Assembly (NCBI GenBank): GCA_945885345.1
Contig: CAMCYP010000012.1
Location: forward strand, 26,572 to 90,571
Reading direction: 5' to 3'
Source of the DNA: Bordetella parapertussis
GTDB lineage: Bacteria; Pseudomonadota; Gammaproteobacteria; Burkholderiales; SG8-41
Length of the DNA stretch: 64,000 bases
The first letter of the stretch is position 1; the number at the start of each line of letters is the position of its first letter. The notes under the pieces are model-generated. The model was not told the origin of the DNA, made no database searches, and was given only the letters and a program-made list of their open reading frames with translations. Made by a program: the position numbers and the translations under genes. Below are positions 6,342-15,195 of this stretch, piece after piece.

Positions 6342-7382
6342 TTACCGGAACGTATCCTTGTTCATCGCCTTGCCGCGCGCCTCGTCAACCGACACGATAT
6401 TGCGCTTCACCAGATCCTGCAGGTTCTGGTCCAGCGTCTGCATGCCGAGCTGGGCGCCGGTCTGGATCGCCGAATACATCTGCGCCACCTTGTTCTCGCG
6501 GATCAGATTGCGGATCGCCGGTGTGCCGACCATGATTTCATGCGCCGCGGCGCGGCCGCTGCCGTCCTTGGTTTTGAGCAGTGTCTGCGAAATCACCGCG
6601 CGCAGCGACTCCGACAACATCGAACGCATCATTTCCTTCTCCTCGGCCGGGAACACGTCGATGATCCGGTCGATGGTCTTGGCAGCGGAACTGGTATGCA
6701 GTGTGCCGAACACCAGATGGCCCGTTTCCGCGGCGGTCAGCGCGAGGCGGATGGTTTCCAGATCGCGCATCTCGCCGACCAGGATGATGTCCGGGTCTTC
6801 CCGCAAAGCCGAGCGCAGCGCATTGGCAAACGACAGCGTGTGCGGCCCGACTTCGCGCTGGTTGATCAGGCACTTCTTCGATTCGTGCACGAATTCGATC
6901 GGGTCTTCCACCGTCAGGATATGGCCCTGCTCGTTTTCATTGATGTGGTTGACGATGGCCGCCAGCGTGGTCGATTTTCCCGAACCTGTCGGGCCGGTCA
7001 CCAGCACCACGCCGCGCGGCTGGTTGGCAATTTCGACGAATACCTTGGGTGCCTTCAGGTCTTCCAGGCTCAGCACCTTGGACGGAATGGTGCGGAACAC
7101 CGCGCCGGCGCCGCGCTGCTGGACAAAGGCATTGACGCGGAAACGGGCGAGGTTGGGAATGGAGAAGGAAAAGTCGCATTCCAGGTTTTCTTCGTAGAAC
7201 TTGCGCTGGCCGTCGTTCATGATGTCGTAGACCATCGCATGAACGTCCTTGTGCTCCAGCGCCGGCAGGTTGATGCGGCGGATGTCGCCATGAACACGGA
7301 TCATCGGCGGCAAACCCGAGGACAGATGCAGGTCGGAGGCTTTATTCTTGACAACGAAGGCCAGCAGTTCGGAGATGTCCAT
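6342..7382 (-). CDS. pilT: Type IV pilus retraction ATPase PilT
   Basis: 346 aa, the standard length. Walker A GPTGSGKSTT is at 130-139, and the Walker B/Asp-box IILVGEMRDLET at 199-210. The PilT-specific C-terminal AIRNLIRE motif is present. It depolymerises the major pilin fibre, powering retraction. It is first of the pilT-pilU pair and divergent from yggS, the classic arrangement in beta- and gammaproteobacteria. ATG 7382 has AGGGA about nine bases upstream. No other pilus genes are in the window. Confidence 0.95.
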   Translation of the reverse strand: MDISELLAFVVKNKASDLHLSSGLPPMIRVHGDIRRINLPALEHKDVHAMVYDIMNDGQRKFYEENLECDFSFSIPNLARFRVNAFVQQRGAGAVFRTIPSKVLSLEDLKAPKVFVEIANQPRGVVLVTGPTGSGKSTTLAAIVNHINENEQGHILTVEDPIEFVHESKKCLINQREVGPHTLSFANALRSALREDPDIILVGEMRDLETIRLALTAAETGHLVFGTLHTSSAAKTIDRIIDVFPAEEKEMMRSMLSESLRAVISQTLLKTKDGSGRAAAHEIMVGTPAIRNLIRENKVAQMYSAIQTGAQLGMQTLDQNLQDLVKRNIVSVDEARGKAMNKDTFR

Positions 7383-7497
7383 TTATAATTCCCTGGGGGA
7401 TAGCTGGTGAATAACGGCTCAGAACGTTGCGGGTCAGGACGCCGTCATCACCATGCAATATTGCACTGCGACGCCTGCAACGGAAAGCGCTGAAATT

Positions 7498-8199
7498 ATG
7501 GCCATAATCGCTGCTAACTTGCAAGCTGTACGCGCCCGCATCGTGCGCGCCGCAACGGCCGCAAAACGCGCGCCGGACAGCGTGCGCCTGCTCGCGGTCA
7601 GCAAGACCTGCAGCATGGAGCAGATCATCGCTGCCTGGCAGGCCGGCCAACGTGCTTTTGGCGAAAATTTTGTGCAGGAAGCCCTCGACAAGGCGCGCGA
7701 ACTCACGCATCTGGACATCGAATGGCATTTCATCGGCCCGCTCCAGAGCAACAAGACGCGGCCGGTGGCTGAATTGTTTGCCTGGGTGCACGGCATTGAA
7801 CGCGAAAAAATCGCGCAGCGGCTGAACGATGCCCGCCCGGCGCATCTGCCGGCACTCAACGTGCTGATCCAGGTCAATGTCAGCGGCGAAGCCAGCAAAA
7901 GCGGCGTTGCTCCCGGCCGGGAACGCGAACTGGCCATGGCCATCCGTCGCCTGCCGCGGCTGCGGTTGCGCGGCCTGATGGCCATCCCCGAACCGACCCC
8001 GGACACTGCCGTACAACGGGCACGCTTTGCACTGCTGCGCCGTCTCAAGGAAAATCTGCAGGCGGATGACGCCGGCATCGACACCCTGTCCATGGGCATG
8101 TCTGACGATCTCGAGGCGGCCATCGCCGAAGGCGCAACCATCGTGCGCGTGGGCACCGCGATCTTCGGCACCCGAAAAACCGTGAAAAGTGAAACGTGA
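7498..8199 (+). CDS. yggS: PLP homeostasis protein (YggS/PROSC family)
   Basis: About 233 aa. The pyridoxal-phosphate lysine is K36 in LLAVSKT, and the FGENFVQE motif follows near residue 56; the C-terminal SMGMSDDLEAAI segment binds the cofactor phosphate. The protein buffers pyridoxal 5'-phosphate and affects amino-acid and keto-acid pools, with no known catalytic reaction. Start chosen at ATG 7498, which fits the family's N-terminus and has GGAAAG upstream; an in-frame ATG at 7453 would add 15 unlikely residues. It opens the rightward yggS-proC-yggT-yggU cluster and is divergent from pilT. Confidence 0.92.
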   Translation: MAIIAANLQAVRARIVRAATAAKRAPDSVRLLAVSKTCSMEQIIAAWQAGQRAFGENFVQEALDKARELTHLDIEWHFIGPLQSNKTRPVAELFAWVHGIEREKIAQRLNDARPAHLPALNVLIQVNVSGEASKSGVAPGRERELAMAIRRLPRLRLRGLMAIPEPTPDTAVQRARFALLRRLKENLQADDAGIDTLSMGMSDDLEAAIAEGATIVRVGTAIFGTRKTVKSET

Positions 8200-8251
8200 A
8201 CCGTATAATGTGATGAACGGCATTTTTTTCATTTTGTCTGTCACGTTTCAC
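8182..8251. repeat. GTGAA-type triple repeat and 11-bp inverted repeat before proC
   Basis: Three 7-bp units (GTGAAAA, GTGAAAC, GTGAACC) span 8182-8202. GTGAAACGTGA (8189-8199) pairs perfectly with TCACGTTTCAC (8241-8251) across 41 bases, enclosing a TATAAT box at 8204-8209. The left arm covers the yggS stop codon. This could be a promoter with a symmetric operator or an mRNA hairpin. Confidence 0.55.
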
Positions 8252-8261
8252 ATTTGACGCA

Positions 8262-9080
8262 ATGAACATCCTTTTTATCGGCGGCGGCAATATGGCAGCC
8301 GCAATCATCGGCGGCCTGATTGGCAAAGGCTGGGCGCCCTCGTCCCTGCATGCCGTCGATGTGTCGCCGGAGGCGCTGTTGCGGCTGGGACAGCAATTCG
8401 GCATCCGCACTTCCGCCGACGGCAAAGCGGCGGCAGCCACCGCGGACTGCATCGTGCTCGCGGTCAAACCGCAGCAGATGCGGGAAGTCACCGCGACGCT
8501 TGCGCCGGCGCTCAAGGGACAACTGGTGATCAGCATTGCCGCCGGCATCCGCGGCGGCGACCTCGCGCGCTGGCTGGGCCCGGCCGCGCACATCGTGCGC
8601 GCAATGCCCAATACGCCGGCGCTGGTCGCCGCCGGCATCACCGGGTTGTACGCGATGCCTGGGGTCAGCAGCACGCAACGCCGGGATGCCGAAAAAATTC
8701 TCGCCGCTGTCGGCAGCACCTTCTGGGTAAACAAGGAGGAGCAACTGGACGCCGTCACCGCGGTGTCCGGCAGCGGTCCCGCCTACGTGTTTTATTTCAT
8801 TGAGGCGCTGGAACAGGCCGGGCGCGAACTCGGTCTGTCGCCGGAAATTGCACGACAGAGCGCGCTGGCGACCTTCACTGGCGCAGTCAAACTCGCAACC
8901 ACCGATGCCGCTGACCCCGCAACCCTGCGCGCGCGGGTGACATCGAAAGGCGGCACCACCGAACGCGCAATTGCTGCGCTGGATGAGGCTGCAGTGAAGA
9001 CCGCGTTTATCCGCGCAGTGCGCGCCGCAGCGGAACGCGCTGCCGAAATGGGTGATGCCCTGGGCAAAGATGCTGGCTGA
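8262..9080 (+). CDS. proC: Pyrroline-5-carboxylate reductase
   Basis: 272 aa, normal length. The N-terminal Rossmann motif IGGGNMAAAIIGG binds NAD(P)H. The central segment VRAMPNTPALV and the C-terminal signature near residues 165-235 (VSGSGPAYVF... then VTSKGGTTERAI) match ProC. It catalyses the last step of proline synthesis, reducing 1-pyrroline-5-carboxylate in the cytoplasm. The proC-yggT-yggU order after yggS is conserved in many proteobacteria. The C-terminus overlaps the start of yggT by about 11 bp, suggesting translational coupling. Confidence 0.95.
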   Translation: MNILFIGGGNMAAAIIGGLIGKGWAPSSLHAVDVSPEALLRLGQQFGIRTSADGKAAAATADCIVLAVKPQQMREVTATLAPALKGQLVISIAAGIRGGDLARWLGPAAHIVRAMPNTPALVAAGITGLYAMPGVSSTQRRDAEKILAAVGSTFWVNKEEQLDAVTAVSGSGPAYVFYFIEALEQAGRELGLSPEIARQSALATFTGAVKLATTDAADPATLRARVTSKGGTTERAIAALDEAAVKTAFIRAVRAAAERAAEMGDALGKDAG

Positions 9081-9648
9081 CGCACTGATTTTTATCGCGG
9101 AGGTCGCGTTCGGCCTGCTGACATTCACGCTGCTGCTGCGTTTTTACCTGCAGTGGGTGCGCGCACCGTACCGCAATCCGCTGGCGGATTTCGTCAATGC
9201 GCTGACCGATTTCATGGTCCGTCCCGCGCGCCGCATCATCCCCGGCCTGTGGGGACTCGACCTGCCGACGCTGCTGCTGGCCTGGCTGATGCAATTACTC
9301 GAACTGCTGATCGTCATGCAGCTGCGCGGCTACCGCTTCGGCGCCGAGATCGGGATGGCCGTCATCGGCATCGCGGCATTCGCCGCGGTGGCCATACTCA
9401 AACTGCTGATTTACATCGTGCTGGGCGCAACCCTGCTGCAGGCGCTGCTGTCGTGGATCAATCCCGGCAGTCCGGTCGCACCGCTCCTCGACGCCATGAC
9501 GCGGCCGTTCCTGCGCCTGTTCCGCCGCCGCATTCCACCGGTGGGCAATGTCGACCTGTCGCCGCTGTTCCTGCTGGTGGTCTGCCAGTTGTTGCTGATG
9601 CTGCCGGTGGCCTGGCTGGAAAGTGAAACGCTGCGCCTGCTGCGATGA
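9070..9648 (+). CDS. yggT: YggT family membrane protein
   Basis: About 192 aa integral membrane protein with two YGGT repeats (roughly 5-90 and 110-190). Each repeat has two hydrophobic helices around a conserved WxRAPYRNPLADF-like or WINPGSPVAPLLDAMTRPF motif. The family is linked to osmotic tolerance and, in chloroplasts, to membrane-protein assembly; its bacterial role is poorly defined. Start taken at ATG 9070, with ATG 9052 also in frame. It overlaps proC and is followed by yggU with a 4-bp ATGA overlap. Confidence 0.88.
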   Translation: MLADALIFIAEVAFGLLTFTLLLRFYLQWVRAPYRNPLADFVNALTDFMVRPARRIIPGLWGLDLPTLLLAWLMQLLELLIVMQLRGYRFGAEIGMAVIGIAAFAAVAILKLLIYIVLGATLLQALLSWINPGSPVAPLLDAMTRPFLRLFRRRIPPVGNVDLSPLFLLVVCQLLLMLPVAWLESETLRLLR

Positions 9649-9950
9649 CCCTGCAGTGGTGCCGTTTTGATCCTGCGACAGCGCGCCTGACCTTGCACAT
9701 CCATGCCCGGCCCAATGCCAGGATCACTGCCGCGGCCGGCCTCTACGGGGACGCGCTCAAGGTCCATATCGCCGCGCCTGCTGTCGACGACAAAGCCAAT
9801 GCCGCGCTGATCGCGTGGCTGGCCAAAACGCTGGGGTTGCCGCGCAGCGCGCTACGCCTGAAATCCGGCGCAACAGCGCGGCGCAAGGTGATTGAAGCGC
9901 AACCGGCAACTGCCGCAGCGGCATCGCGGGCAGCGGCGCTGGCGGTTTAG
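9645..9950 (+). CDS. yggU: DUF167 (YggU) family protein
   Basis: 101 aa. The family core is visible: LTLHIHARPNARITA near 15-29, VDDKANAALIAWLAK near 46-60, and a C-terminal ALRLKSGATARRKVIE segment. The function is unknown; the fold is a small alpha/beta domain often encoded beside yggT. Its ATG overlaps the yggT stop. The last four bases overlap the convergent cls gene. Confidence 0.88.
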   Translation: MTLQWCRFDPATARLTLHIHARPNARITAAAGLYGDALKVHIAAPAVDDKANAALIAWLAKTLGLPRSALRLKSGATARRKVIEAQPATAAAASRAAALAV

Positions 9951-11422
9951 TTACCCGCGGACTGCCGGGTGCCGGTGCCGTGTTTGCGCAACCGCCATGC
10001 CCGCACCAGCAGCGTTACCGCGATCCACAGCGCCAGCACAGCGAGCGGCACGGTAATCGCCAGCGGCACTGCCAGCGCAATCGCCGTGAACAGCAAAAAT
10101 CCCAGCGCGATGCTGAACATCAATCCCGGTTCGGCCGGTCCCAGCGTACGCCGGCCACTGAAGGCCGCGCCCACGGTATTACCGATGCGCAGCGCACCGG
10201 CAGCGGCCCGCGAGGCGCGGCCGCTCGAACCCGCAGCGGGACGTCGCGGCATGAATGACGGACGGATGCGACGCCTGTCGCTGAGCACGATCTCCGTCGC
10301 ATGCGCCAGATCTTCCTCATACATACCCTGCATGCGGTGTGCAAAGCTTTCGTCCTCAATGGCCACGTCGAGCTCGTAATTGCTGATCCAGCTGGCGATG
10401 TTGAGATTGGTGGAGCCGACGCGCGCCCAACGGCAATCCGCCACCGCGGTTTTGGCATGCAGCATCGCGCCGTTCCATTCAAAAACACGAATGCCCGCCT
10501 CCAGCAGCGGCCGGTATCCGGAGCGCGATAACTGCGACAACAACGGCAGGTCGCTGCTGCCCGGCACCAGCAGCCGCACATCGACGCCATCCATGGCGGC
10601 CGCGCGCAAAGCCTGTACATACGGGGCGAAGCCGACAAAATAGGCATCGGTCAGCCACAAGGTATCGCGTGCCATCGCCGCAATCATCTGGTCCAGGCGG
10701 TACATGCCGGCGGTGGTGGGCTGGCTGGCCAACACCCGCACCAGCACGTCCCCGACAGGCACCGCATCATCTGCCACATCCACATCCAGCGCATCAACGT
10801 CATCACCGGCTGCCGCTGCCCAGGTCTGGGCAAAGGCCCGTTCGATATCGGCGACCGCCGGACCACGAATCTCGATGCCGGTATCACGCCAGGGTTCGAC
10901 GCCGCGCCCCGGGTTGCCTTGCCATTTGCTGCTGACACACAGGCCGCTGACATAACCGACCTTGCCGTCGACGCTGAGCATCTTGCGGTGGTCGCGCGTC
11001 AGCCAGCCGAACGGGCTGTCCAGTTGCGGCGCGTTGAAACAGCGCACGACACCACCGGCATCAATCAGCGGTTGCAGCAGGCTGCGCGTTCCCACGCCCA
11101 GCGCACCCATCCAGTCGTAAAGCAGCCGCACCGCAACCCCGGCTCGCGCACGACCGGTCAGCACCGCAACAAATTCACGGCCTGCAGCATCGTCGGCAAT
11201 GATGTAATTCTCGAACAGCACCGAACGGCGTGCAGCGGAAATTGCAGCCAGCCATGCCGGATAGTTTTCGCCGGCGTCGCGCAGGATGCGCACCGCGTTA
11301 CCGGCAACCAGCGGCGCGCCGGCGGCGCGCGTAAACACCTGTTCGGCAAGCTGGCGCAGTTCGGGACTGGCGCGGCGGGAAGGCGCGATGACACGGGATT
11401 GAGATGCTGCAGTTGTCGCCAT
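9947..11422 (-). CDS. Phospholipase D-type cardiolipin synthase
   Basis: About 491 aa with two HKD active sites, HRKMLSVDGKVGYVSG in the first half and HAKTAVADCRWARVGSTN in the second, as in ClsB-type cardiolipin synthases. It likely condenses phosphatidylglycerol (or phosphatidylglycerol and phosphatidylethanolamine) at the inner membrane. Unlike ClsA there is no N-terminal membrane pair; instead two hydrophobic helices lie near the C-terminus (about 430-480), followed by a basic tail. Start taken at ATG 11422, which has GAGGCG just upstream; an in-frame TTG at 11446 is less likely. It sits 33 bp after rng, probably the last gene of the aceE-to-cls run. Confidence 0.85.
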   Translation of the reverse strand: MATTAASQSRVIAPSRRASPELRQLAEQVFTRAAGAPLVAGNAVRILRDAGENYPAWLAAISAARRSVLFENYIIADDAAGREFVAVLTGRARAGVAVRLLYDWMGALGVGTRSLLQPLIDAGGVVRCFNAPQLDSPFGWLTRDHRKMLSVDGKVGYVSGLCVSSKWQGNPGRGVEPWRDTGIEIRGPAVADIERAFAQTWAAAAGDDVDALDVDVADDAVPVGDVLVRVLASQPTTAGMYRLDQMIAAMARDTLWLTDAYFVGFAPYVQALRAAAMDGVDVRLLVPGSSDLPLLSQLSRSGYRPLLEAGIRVFEWNGAMLHAKTAVADCRWARVGSTNLNIASWISNYELDVAIEDESFAHRMQGMYEEDLAHATEIVLSDRRRIRPSFMPRRPAAGSSGRASRAAAGALRIGNTVGAAFSGRRTLGPAEPGLMFSIALGFLLFTAIALAVPLAITVPLAVLALWIAVTLLVRAWRLRKHGTGTRQSAGN

Positions 11423-11455
11423 GTCGCCTCGAAACGGAACGGGCAAGCAGACCCG

Positions 11456-12910
11456 TTACATCAGTACAATATCAAACTGCTCCTGATTGTAGGCCGACTC
11501 CACCTGCAGCGAAATCGGCTTGCCGATGAAGTCCGACAGCATCGCAAGATTGTGCGATTCCTCGTCGAGGAACATGTCAATGACCTGCTGCGACGCCAGT
11601 ATGCGGAATTCGCGCGCGTCAAACTGCCGCGCTTCGCGCACCAGCTCGCGCAGCACTTCATAACACGCGGTCTGCGCCGTTTTCAGCACACCGCGTCCGG
11701 TACAGGTGGGGCAGGGCTCGCACAGCACGTGCGCCAGGCTTTCCCGGGTGCGCTTGCGCGTCATTTCCACCAGGCCGAGCTGGGTGAAGCCGTTGATGGT
11801 CATCCGCGTGCGATCGCGTGCCAGCGTCTTGCGGAACTCGTTGAGCACGGCATTGCGGTGCTCTTCGGTTTCCATGTCGATGAAATCGATGATGATGATG
11901 CCGCCGAGGTTGCGCAGCCGCAGCTGGCGGGCGATGACCTGCGCCGCCTCGAGGTTGGTCTTGAATATGGTGTCATCAAAAGTGCGGCCACCGACAAAGC
12001 CACCGGTGTTGACGTCCACCGTGGTCAGCGCCTCGGTCTGGTCGATGATCAGGTAACCGCCGGACTTCAAGTCGACGCGACGCGCCAGTGCACGCTCGAT
12101 GTCGTCCTCGACATTGTGCAGGTCAAACAGCGGCCGCTCGCCCTGGTAATGGGTCAGCCGCGCCAGCACATTCGGTGTGAACTGACCGGCAAACTGGGCC
12201 ATGGTCTGGTAGGTCTCGCGCGAATCGACATAAATCCGCCCGGTATCTTCATGCGCAAAGTCGCGCAACACTCTCAGGCCGAGGTTGAGATCCTGATAAA
12301 GCAGCGCCAGCGGCGGCGCGGTACGTGCCTGCTCGCGGATGTCATGCCACAGCTTGCGCAGGTATTCGACGTCGGATGCGAGTTCGCGGTCGGAAGCGGC
12401 CTCGGCCATGGTGCGGATGATGAAACCGCCTTTTTCGTCGGGGGGCAGCAGCTGCTGCAGCTTTTCCCGCAGGTGCACGCGTTCTTCCTCGTCCTCGATG
12501 CGCTGCGAGATGCCGATGTGCGATTCCTGCGGCAGGTAGACCAGCAGCCGGCCGGCAATGCTGATCTGCGTCGACAGCCGCGCGCCCTTGGTGCCGATTG
12601 GATCCTTGATCACCTGTACCATCAGGCTTTGCCCCTCGTTGAGCAGGCGCTCGATCGGCAGGCCGGGTTCGCCGTTGACACGGTTGCCCCAGATGTCGGC
12701 CACGTGCAGGAAGGCCGCGCGCTCACCGCCGATGTCGACAAACGCCGACTGCATGCCGGGCAGCACACGCACGACTTTTCCCATGTAGATGTTGCTGACG
12801 AATCCGCGCGACGAAGCGCGTTCGATGTGCAGTTCCTGCGTCACGCCGTGCTCGATCACGGCAACGCGGGTTTCCTGCGGGGTGATATTGATGAGTATGT
12901 CTTCGCTCAT
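11456..12910 (-). CDS. rng: Ribonuclease G
   Basis: 484 aa, standard length. The N-terminal S1 domain is interrupted by the RNase H-like insertion, followed by the 5' sensor and DNase I-like catalytic region with the metal-binding DVNTGG segment and a Zn-link CEPCPTCTGRG motif near residue 405. It is an endoribonuclease for 5' maturation of 16S rRNA and decay of some mRNAs. Start taken at ATG 12910 (MSEDILIN), the family N-terminus; the longer open frame into maf is not used. maf-rng adjacency is conserved. An antisense 691-codon frame over this gene is a shadow. Confidence 0.95.
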   Translation of the reverse strand: MSEDILINITPQETRVAVIEHGVTQELHIERASSRGFVSNIYMGKVVRVLPGMQSAFVDIGGERAAFLHVADIWGNRVNGEPGLPIERLLNEGQSLMVQVIKDPIGTKGARLSTQISIAGRLLVYLPQESHIGISQRIEDEEERVHLREKLQQLLPPDEKGGFIIRTMAEAASDRELASDVEYLRKLWHDIREQARTAPPLALLYQDLNLGLRVLRDFAHEDTGRIYVDSRETYQTMAQFAGQFTPNVLARLTHYQGERPLFDLHNVEDDIERALARRVDLKSGGYLIIDQTEALTTVDVNTGGFVGGRTFDDTIFKTNLEAAQVIARQLRLRNLGGIIIIDFIDMETEEHRNAVLNEFRKTLARDRTRMTINGFTQLGLVEMTRKRTRESLAHVLCEPCPTCTGRGVLKTAQTACYEVLRELVREARQFDAREFRILASQQVIDMFLDEESHNLAMLSDFIGKPISLQVESAYNQEQFDIVLM

Positions 12911-12918
12911 GGCGAATT

Positions 12919-13533
12919 TCAGGGAAGGCTGATGCCGTGGCTGCGCAACAGTTCGGCAGTTTCGGCCAGGGGCAAACCCATGATACCGGAATAGCTGCCC
13001 TCGATTCGCGTGATGAAGGCCGCCGCACGGCCCTGCACCGCGTACGCGCCGGCCTTGTCGTTCGACTCGCCGGTGGCGACATAACGGCGGATTTCTTCGG
13101 GCGTCAGCGCACGAAACCACACCCGGGATTCGGAAATGCGGGTTTCGATTTCATCTCCCGAGGTCACCGCAACCGCGGTGAGCACGCGATGCGCGCGACC
13201 GGCCAGTGATTCCAGCATGCGCACTGCCGCGGTGGCATTCGCCGGTTTGCCGAGTATCGCGTCATCACGCACCACGGTGGTATCTGCCGCCAGCACCGGG
13301 CGCGAAGCGAGGCGCCGGACACCGGTGATGCCCAAGGCAGCCTGCGCTTTTTCACGGGCGACGCGCAAGACATAAGCATCAGCCGTTTCGCCGGCGCGCG
13401 GCGTTTCATCGACGTCGGCGGGATAGCGCGGCGCTTCGCGCAGCGGAACGATCTCGAAAGTCACGCCGATCTGGCGCAGCAGCTCGCGCCGACGGGGGCT
13501 GCGTGAAGCGAGGTATATGGATTTATCGGGCAT
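12919..13533 (-). CDS. maf: Maf-like nucleoside triphosphate pyrophosphatase (YhdE type)
   Basis: 204 aa. The family signature LASRSPRRRELL opens the protein, and the ADTTV motif with catalytic Asp lies near residue 83; the C-terminal AGAYAVQGRAAAFI segment completes the pocket. It likely hydrolyses dTTP/UTP and modified pyrimidine nucleotides, and homologues affect septation. It lies 8 bp upstream of rng and 36 bp downstream of rlmH, so it is part of the same leftward run. Confidence 0.92.
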   Translation of the reverse strand: MPDKSIYLASRSPRRRELLRQIGVTFEIVPLREAPRYPADVDETPRAGETADAYVLRVAREKAQAALGITGVRRLASRPVLAADTTVVRDDAILGKPANATAAVRMLESLAGRAHRVLTAVAVTSGDEIETRISESRVWFRALTPEEIRRYVATGESNDKAGAYAVQGRAAAFITRIEGSYSGIMGLPLAETAELLRSHGISLP

Positions 13534-13569
13534 GTTGTTCAGACAAAAGAATCATGGAAATCCGGCCAT

Positions 13570-14043
13570 TCACTCCCGATGGTAGGGATGGCCGGCGAGC
13601 ATGGATGCCGCACGATACAGCTGTTCGGCCAGCACCACGCGCACCAGTCCGTGCGGCAAGGTCAGCGGCGACAGTGACCACAGCAGGCCGGCGCCGGTTT
13701 TTATTTCCGGCGCCAGGCCGTCCGCGCCCCCGATGATAAACGCCACGTCGCGTCCATCACCGCGCCAGCGCTCCAGGTGTTCAGCCAGTACACGGGTCGG
13801 AAATGTTCGGCCATGCTCGTCGAGCACGATCCGCAGCATGCCCGCAGGCGCGGCAGCATTGATGCGCTCCGCTTCGGTCTGCAGCCAGCGCGCGGTGTCG
13901 CCGCTGGCATTGCTGCGCTGTGCGGGCTTGAGTTCCTTCAGCTGGAGTGCCATTTCGCGCGGCATGCGCCGCGCGTACTCCTCGAAACCCGCCGTCACCC
14001 AGGCCGGCATGCGATGGCCGACGGCGAGGACCGACAGCTTCAC
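13570..14043 (-). CDS. rlmH: 23S rRNA pseudouridine-1915 N3-methyltransferase
   Basis: 157 aa SPOUT methyltransferase. The SAM knot motif FIIGGADG lies near residue 100, and the C-terminal EQLYRAASMLAGHPYHRE is the RlmH signature. It methylates N3 of pseudouridine 1915 in helix 69 on assembled 70S ribosomes. Start is GTG 14043, whose bases form a GTGA overlap with the rsfS stop, so translation is coupled. The nadD-rsfS-rlmH order is widely conserved. Confidence 0.95.
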   Translation of the reverse strand: MKLSVLAVGHRMPAWVTAGFEEYARRMPREMALQLKELKPAQRSNASGDTARWLQTEAERINAAAPAGMLRIVLDEHGRTFPTRVLAEHLERWRGDGRDVAFIIGGADGLAPEIKTGAGLLWSLSPLTLPHGLVRVVLAEQLYRAASMLAGHPYHRE

Positions 14044-14465
14044 TTGACGGCGCGGCGGCTGACGCTCTTGCGCACAGCGGTCTTGCGCGGCGCTTTTTTG
14101 GGAGCGGCGTCTTTATTGGCGCTTTTTACGGCTCCCGGGCGTTGCGGCGTACCCCAGATCTCTTCGAGGTTGTAGTACTGGCGGATCGCCGGCTGCATCA
14201 CATGGACGATCACCGCGCCGAGATCGACCAGCACCCATTCCCCCGTCTGCGCGCCTTCGATGCTGAGCACGTGACCACCGCCTTTTTTCACTTCTTCGCA
14301 GACGTTGTTGGCCAGTGCGCGCACCTGCCGGTTGGAGTCACCGCTGGCGACGATGACCTTGTCGAACAGCGCGGTTCTTTTAGTGACGTTGAATACGACG
14401 ATATCGCGGCCCTTGATATCTTCCAGTGCGGCGACGGCGGTTTTTGCGAGTTTGTCAGGTGACAT
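14040..14465 (-). CDS. rsfS: Ribosomal silencing factor RsfS
   Basis: 141 aa. The RsfS/Iojap domain (about 3-110) carries the ribosome-binding segment WVLVDLGAVIVHVM. The last ~30 residues form a Lys/Arg/Ala-rich tail, more basic than in E. coli RsfS (105 aa). It binds L14 on the 50S subunit and blocks subunit joining in stationary phase or starvation. ATG 14465 overlaps the nadD stop by one base and its stop overlaps rlmH, giving tight coupling. Confidence 0.93.
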   Translation of the reverse strand: MSPDKLAKTAVAALEDIKGRDIVVFNVTKRTALFDKVIVASGDSNRQVRALANNVCEEVKKGGGHVLSIEGAQTGEWVLVDLGAVIVHVMQPAIRQYYNLEEIWGTPQRPGAVKSANKDAAPKKAPRKTAVRKSVSRRAVK

Positions 14466-15121
14466 CAGTTTCCAGTATAAATTTCATGTTCCTGTATATA
14501 TTGATAAATGCTGTCCGGCAACAAATACCGGGTGTTGCGGCCGCGACGCGTCGCATCGCGAATCATCGTTGCGGAAATATCAAGCTCGGCGATCGGCACC
14601 ACGACAATACCGCCCGCCGGGGTTACGTGTACCGCAAACGGCTGATGCATCAAGCGCGCGTTGTACTCCGCCGCCAGTGGTTGCGGCATCCGCGACTGCC
14701 AGGTATCGACCGGAAACCCGGGGCGGTAGGCCACCGCGATGTGCGCGAGCTGGAACAACTGGTGCCAGCGGTTCCAGGTCGCCAGATCGAGGAAGGCATC
14801 CGCGCCGAGCAACAGCACCAGCGACTGCGCCGGACCGACTTCGGTGCGGATCGCCATCAGGGTATCAACGGTATAACCCGGCGCGGTGCTCGCCGACTCG
14901 CGCGCATCCACGGTAAACAATGCATTGCCGGCCGTGGCCAGACGCACCATCGCCAGGCGGTCGGCGGCGGGTGCCGCAGGCGCCGCGCGATGTGGCGGTG
15001 TACCGCTCGGGATGAAACGCACTTCGGCCAGCCGCAACTGGTCAGCGACTTCCTGCCCCAGCCGCAAGTGGCCGTAATGGATGGGATCGAAAGTGCCGCC
15101 GAGAATACCGATCGGCGACAT
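14465..15121 (-). CDS. nadD: Nicotinate-nucleotide adenylyltransferase
   Basis: 218 aa. The nucleotidyltransferase signature GGTFDPIHYGHLRL lies at residues 8-21, and an ISATMIRDATRRG motif near the C-terminus contacts the triphosphate (usual form ISSTxIR). It transfers AMP from ATP to nicotinate mononucleotide in NAD synthesis. It is first of the nadD-rsfS-rlmH-maf-rng group and 74 bp after aceF. No promoter is obvious in that gap, so it may also be read from aceE. Confidence 0.95.
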   Translation of the reverse strand: MSPIGILGGTFDPIHYGHLRLGQEVADQLRLAEVRFIPSGTPPHRAAPAAPAADRLAMVRLATAGNALFTVDARESASTAPGYTVDTLMAIRTEVGPAQSLVLLLGADAFLDLATWNRWHQLFQLAHIAVAYRPGFPVDTWQSRMPQPLAAEYNARLMHQPFAVHVTPAGGIVVVPIAELDISATMIRDATRRGRNTRYLLPDSIYQYIQEHEIYTGN

Positions 15122-15195
15122 CAGTAGACGGAACAGCGCGCGGGTTGCGAAATACGGATGGCGTTCAGGCTGTTATCGCTCCGCGCATCATCGCG

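Noticed and set aside
8189..8251. Possible parS-like site near proC
   Set aside because: parS is TGTTTCACGTGAAACA, with arms facing each other closely; here the halves are the other way round and 41 bp apart.
10919..12994. Long rightward open frame (691 codons) over rng and cls
   Set aside because: It is antisense to rng, whose protein is clearly real; the frame is a by-product of high-GC codon use and has no family-like sequence.
12911..13120. N-terminal extension of RNase G into maf
   Set aside because: The family N-terminus (MSEDILIN) is at ATG 12910; the extension is an out-of-frame read of maf.
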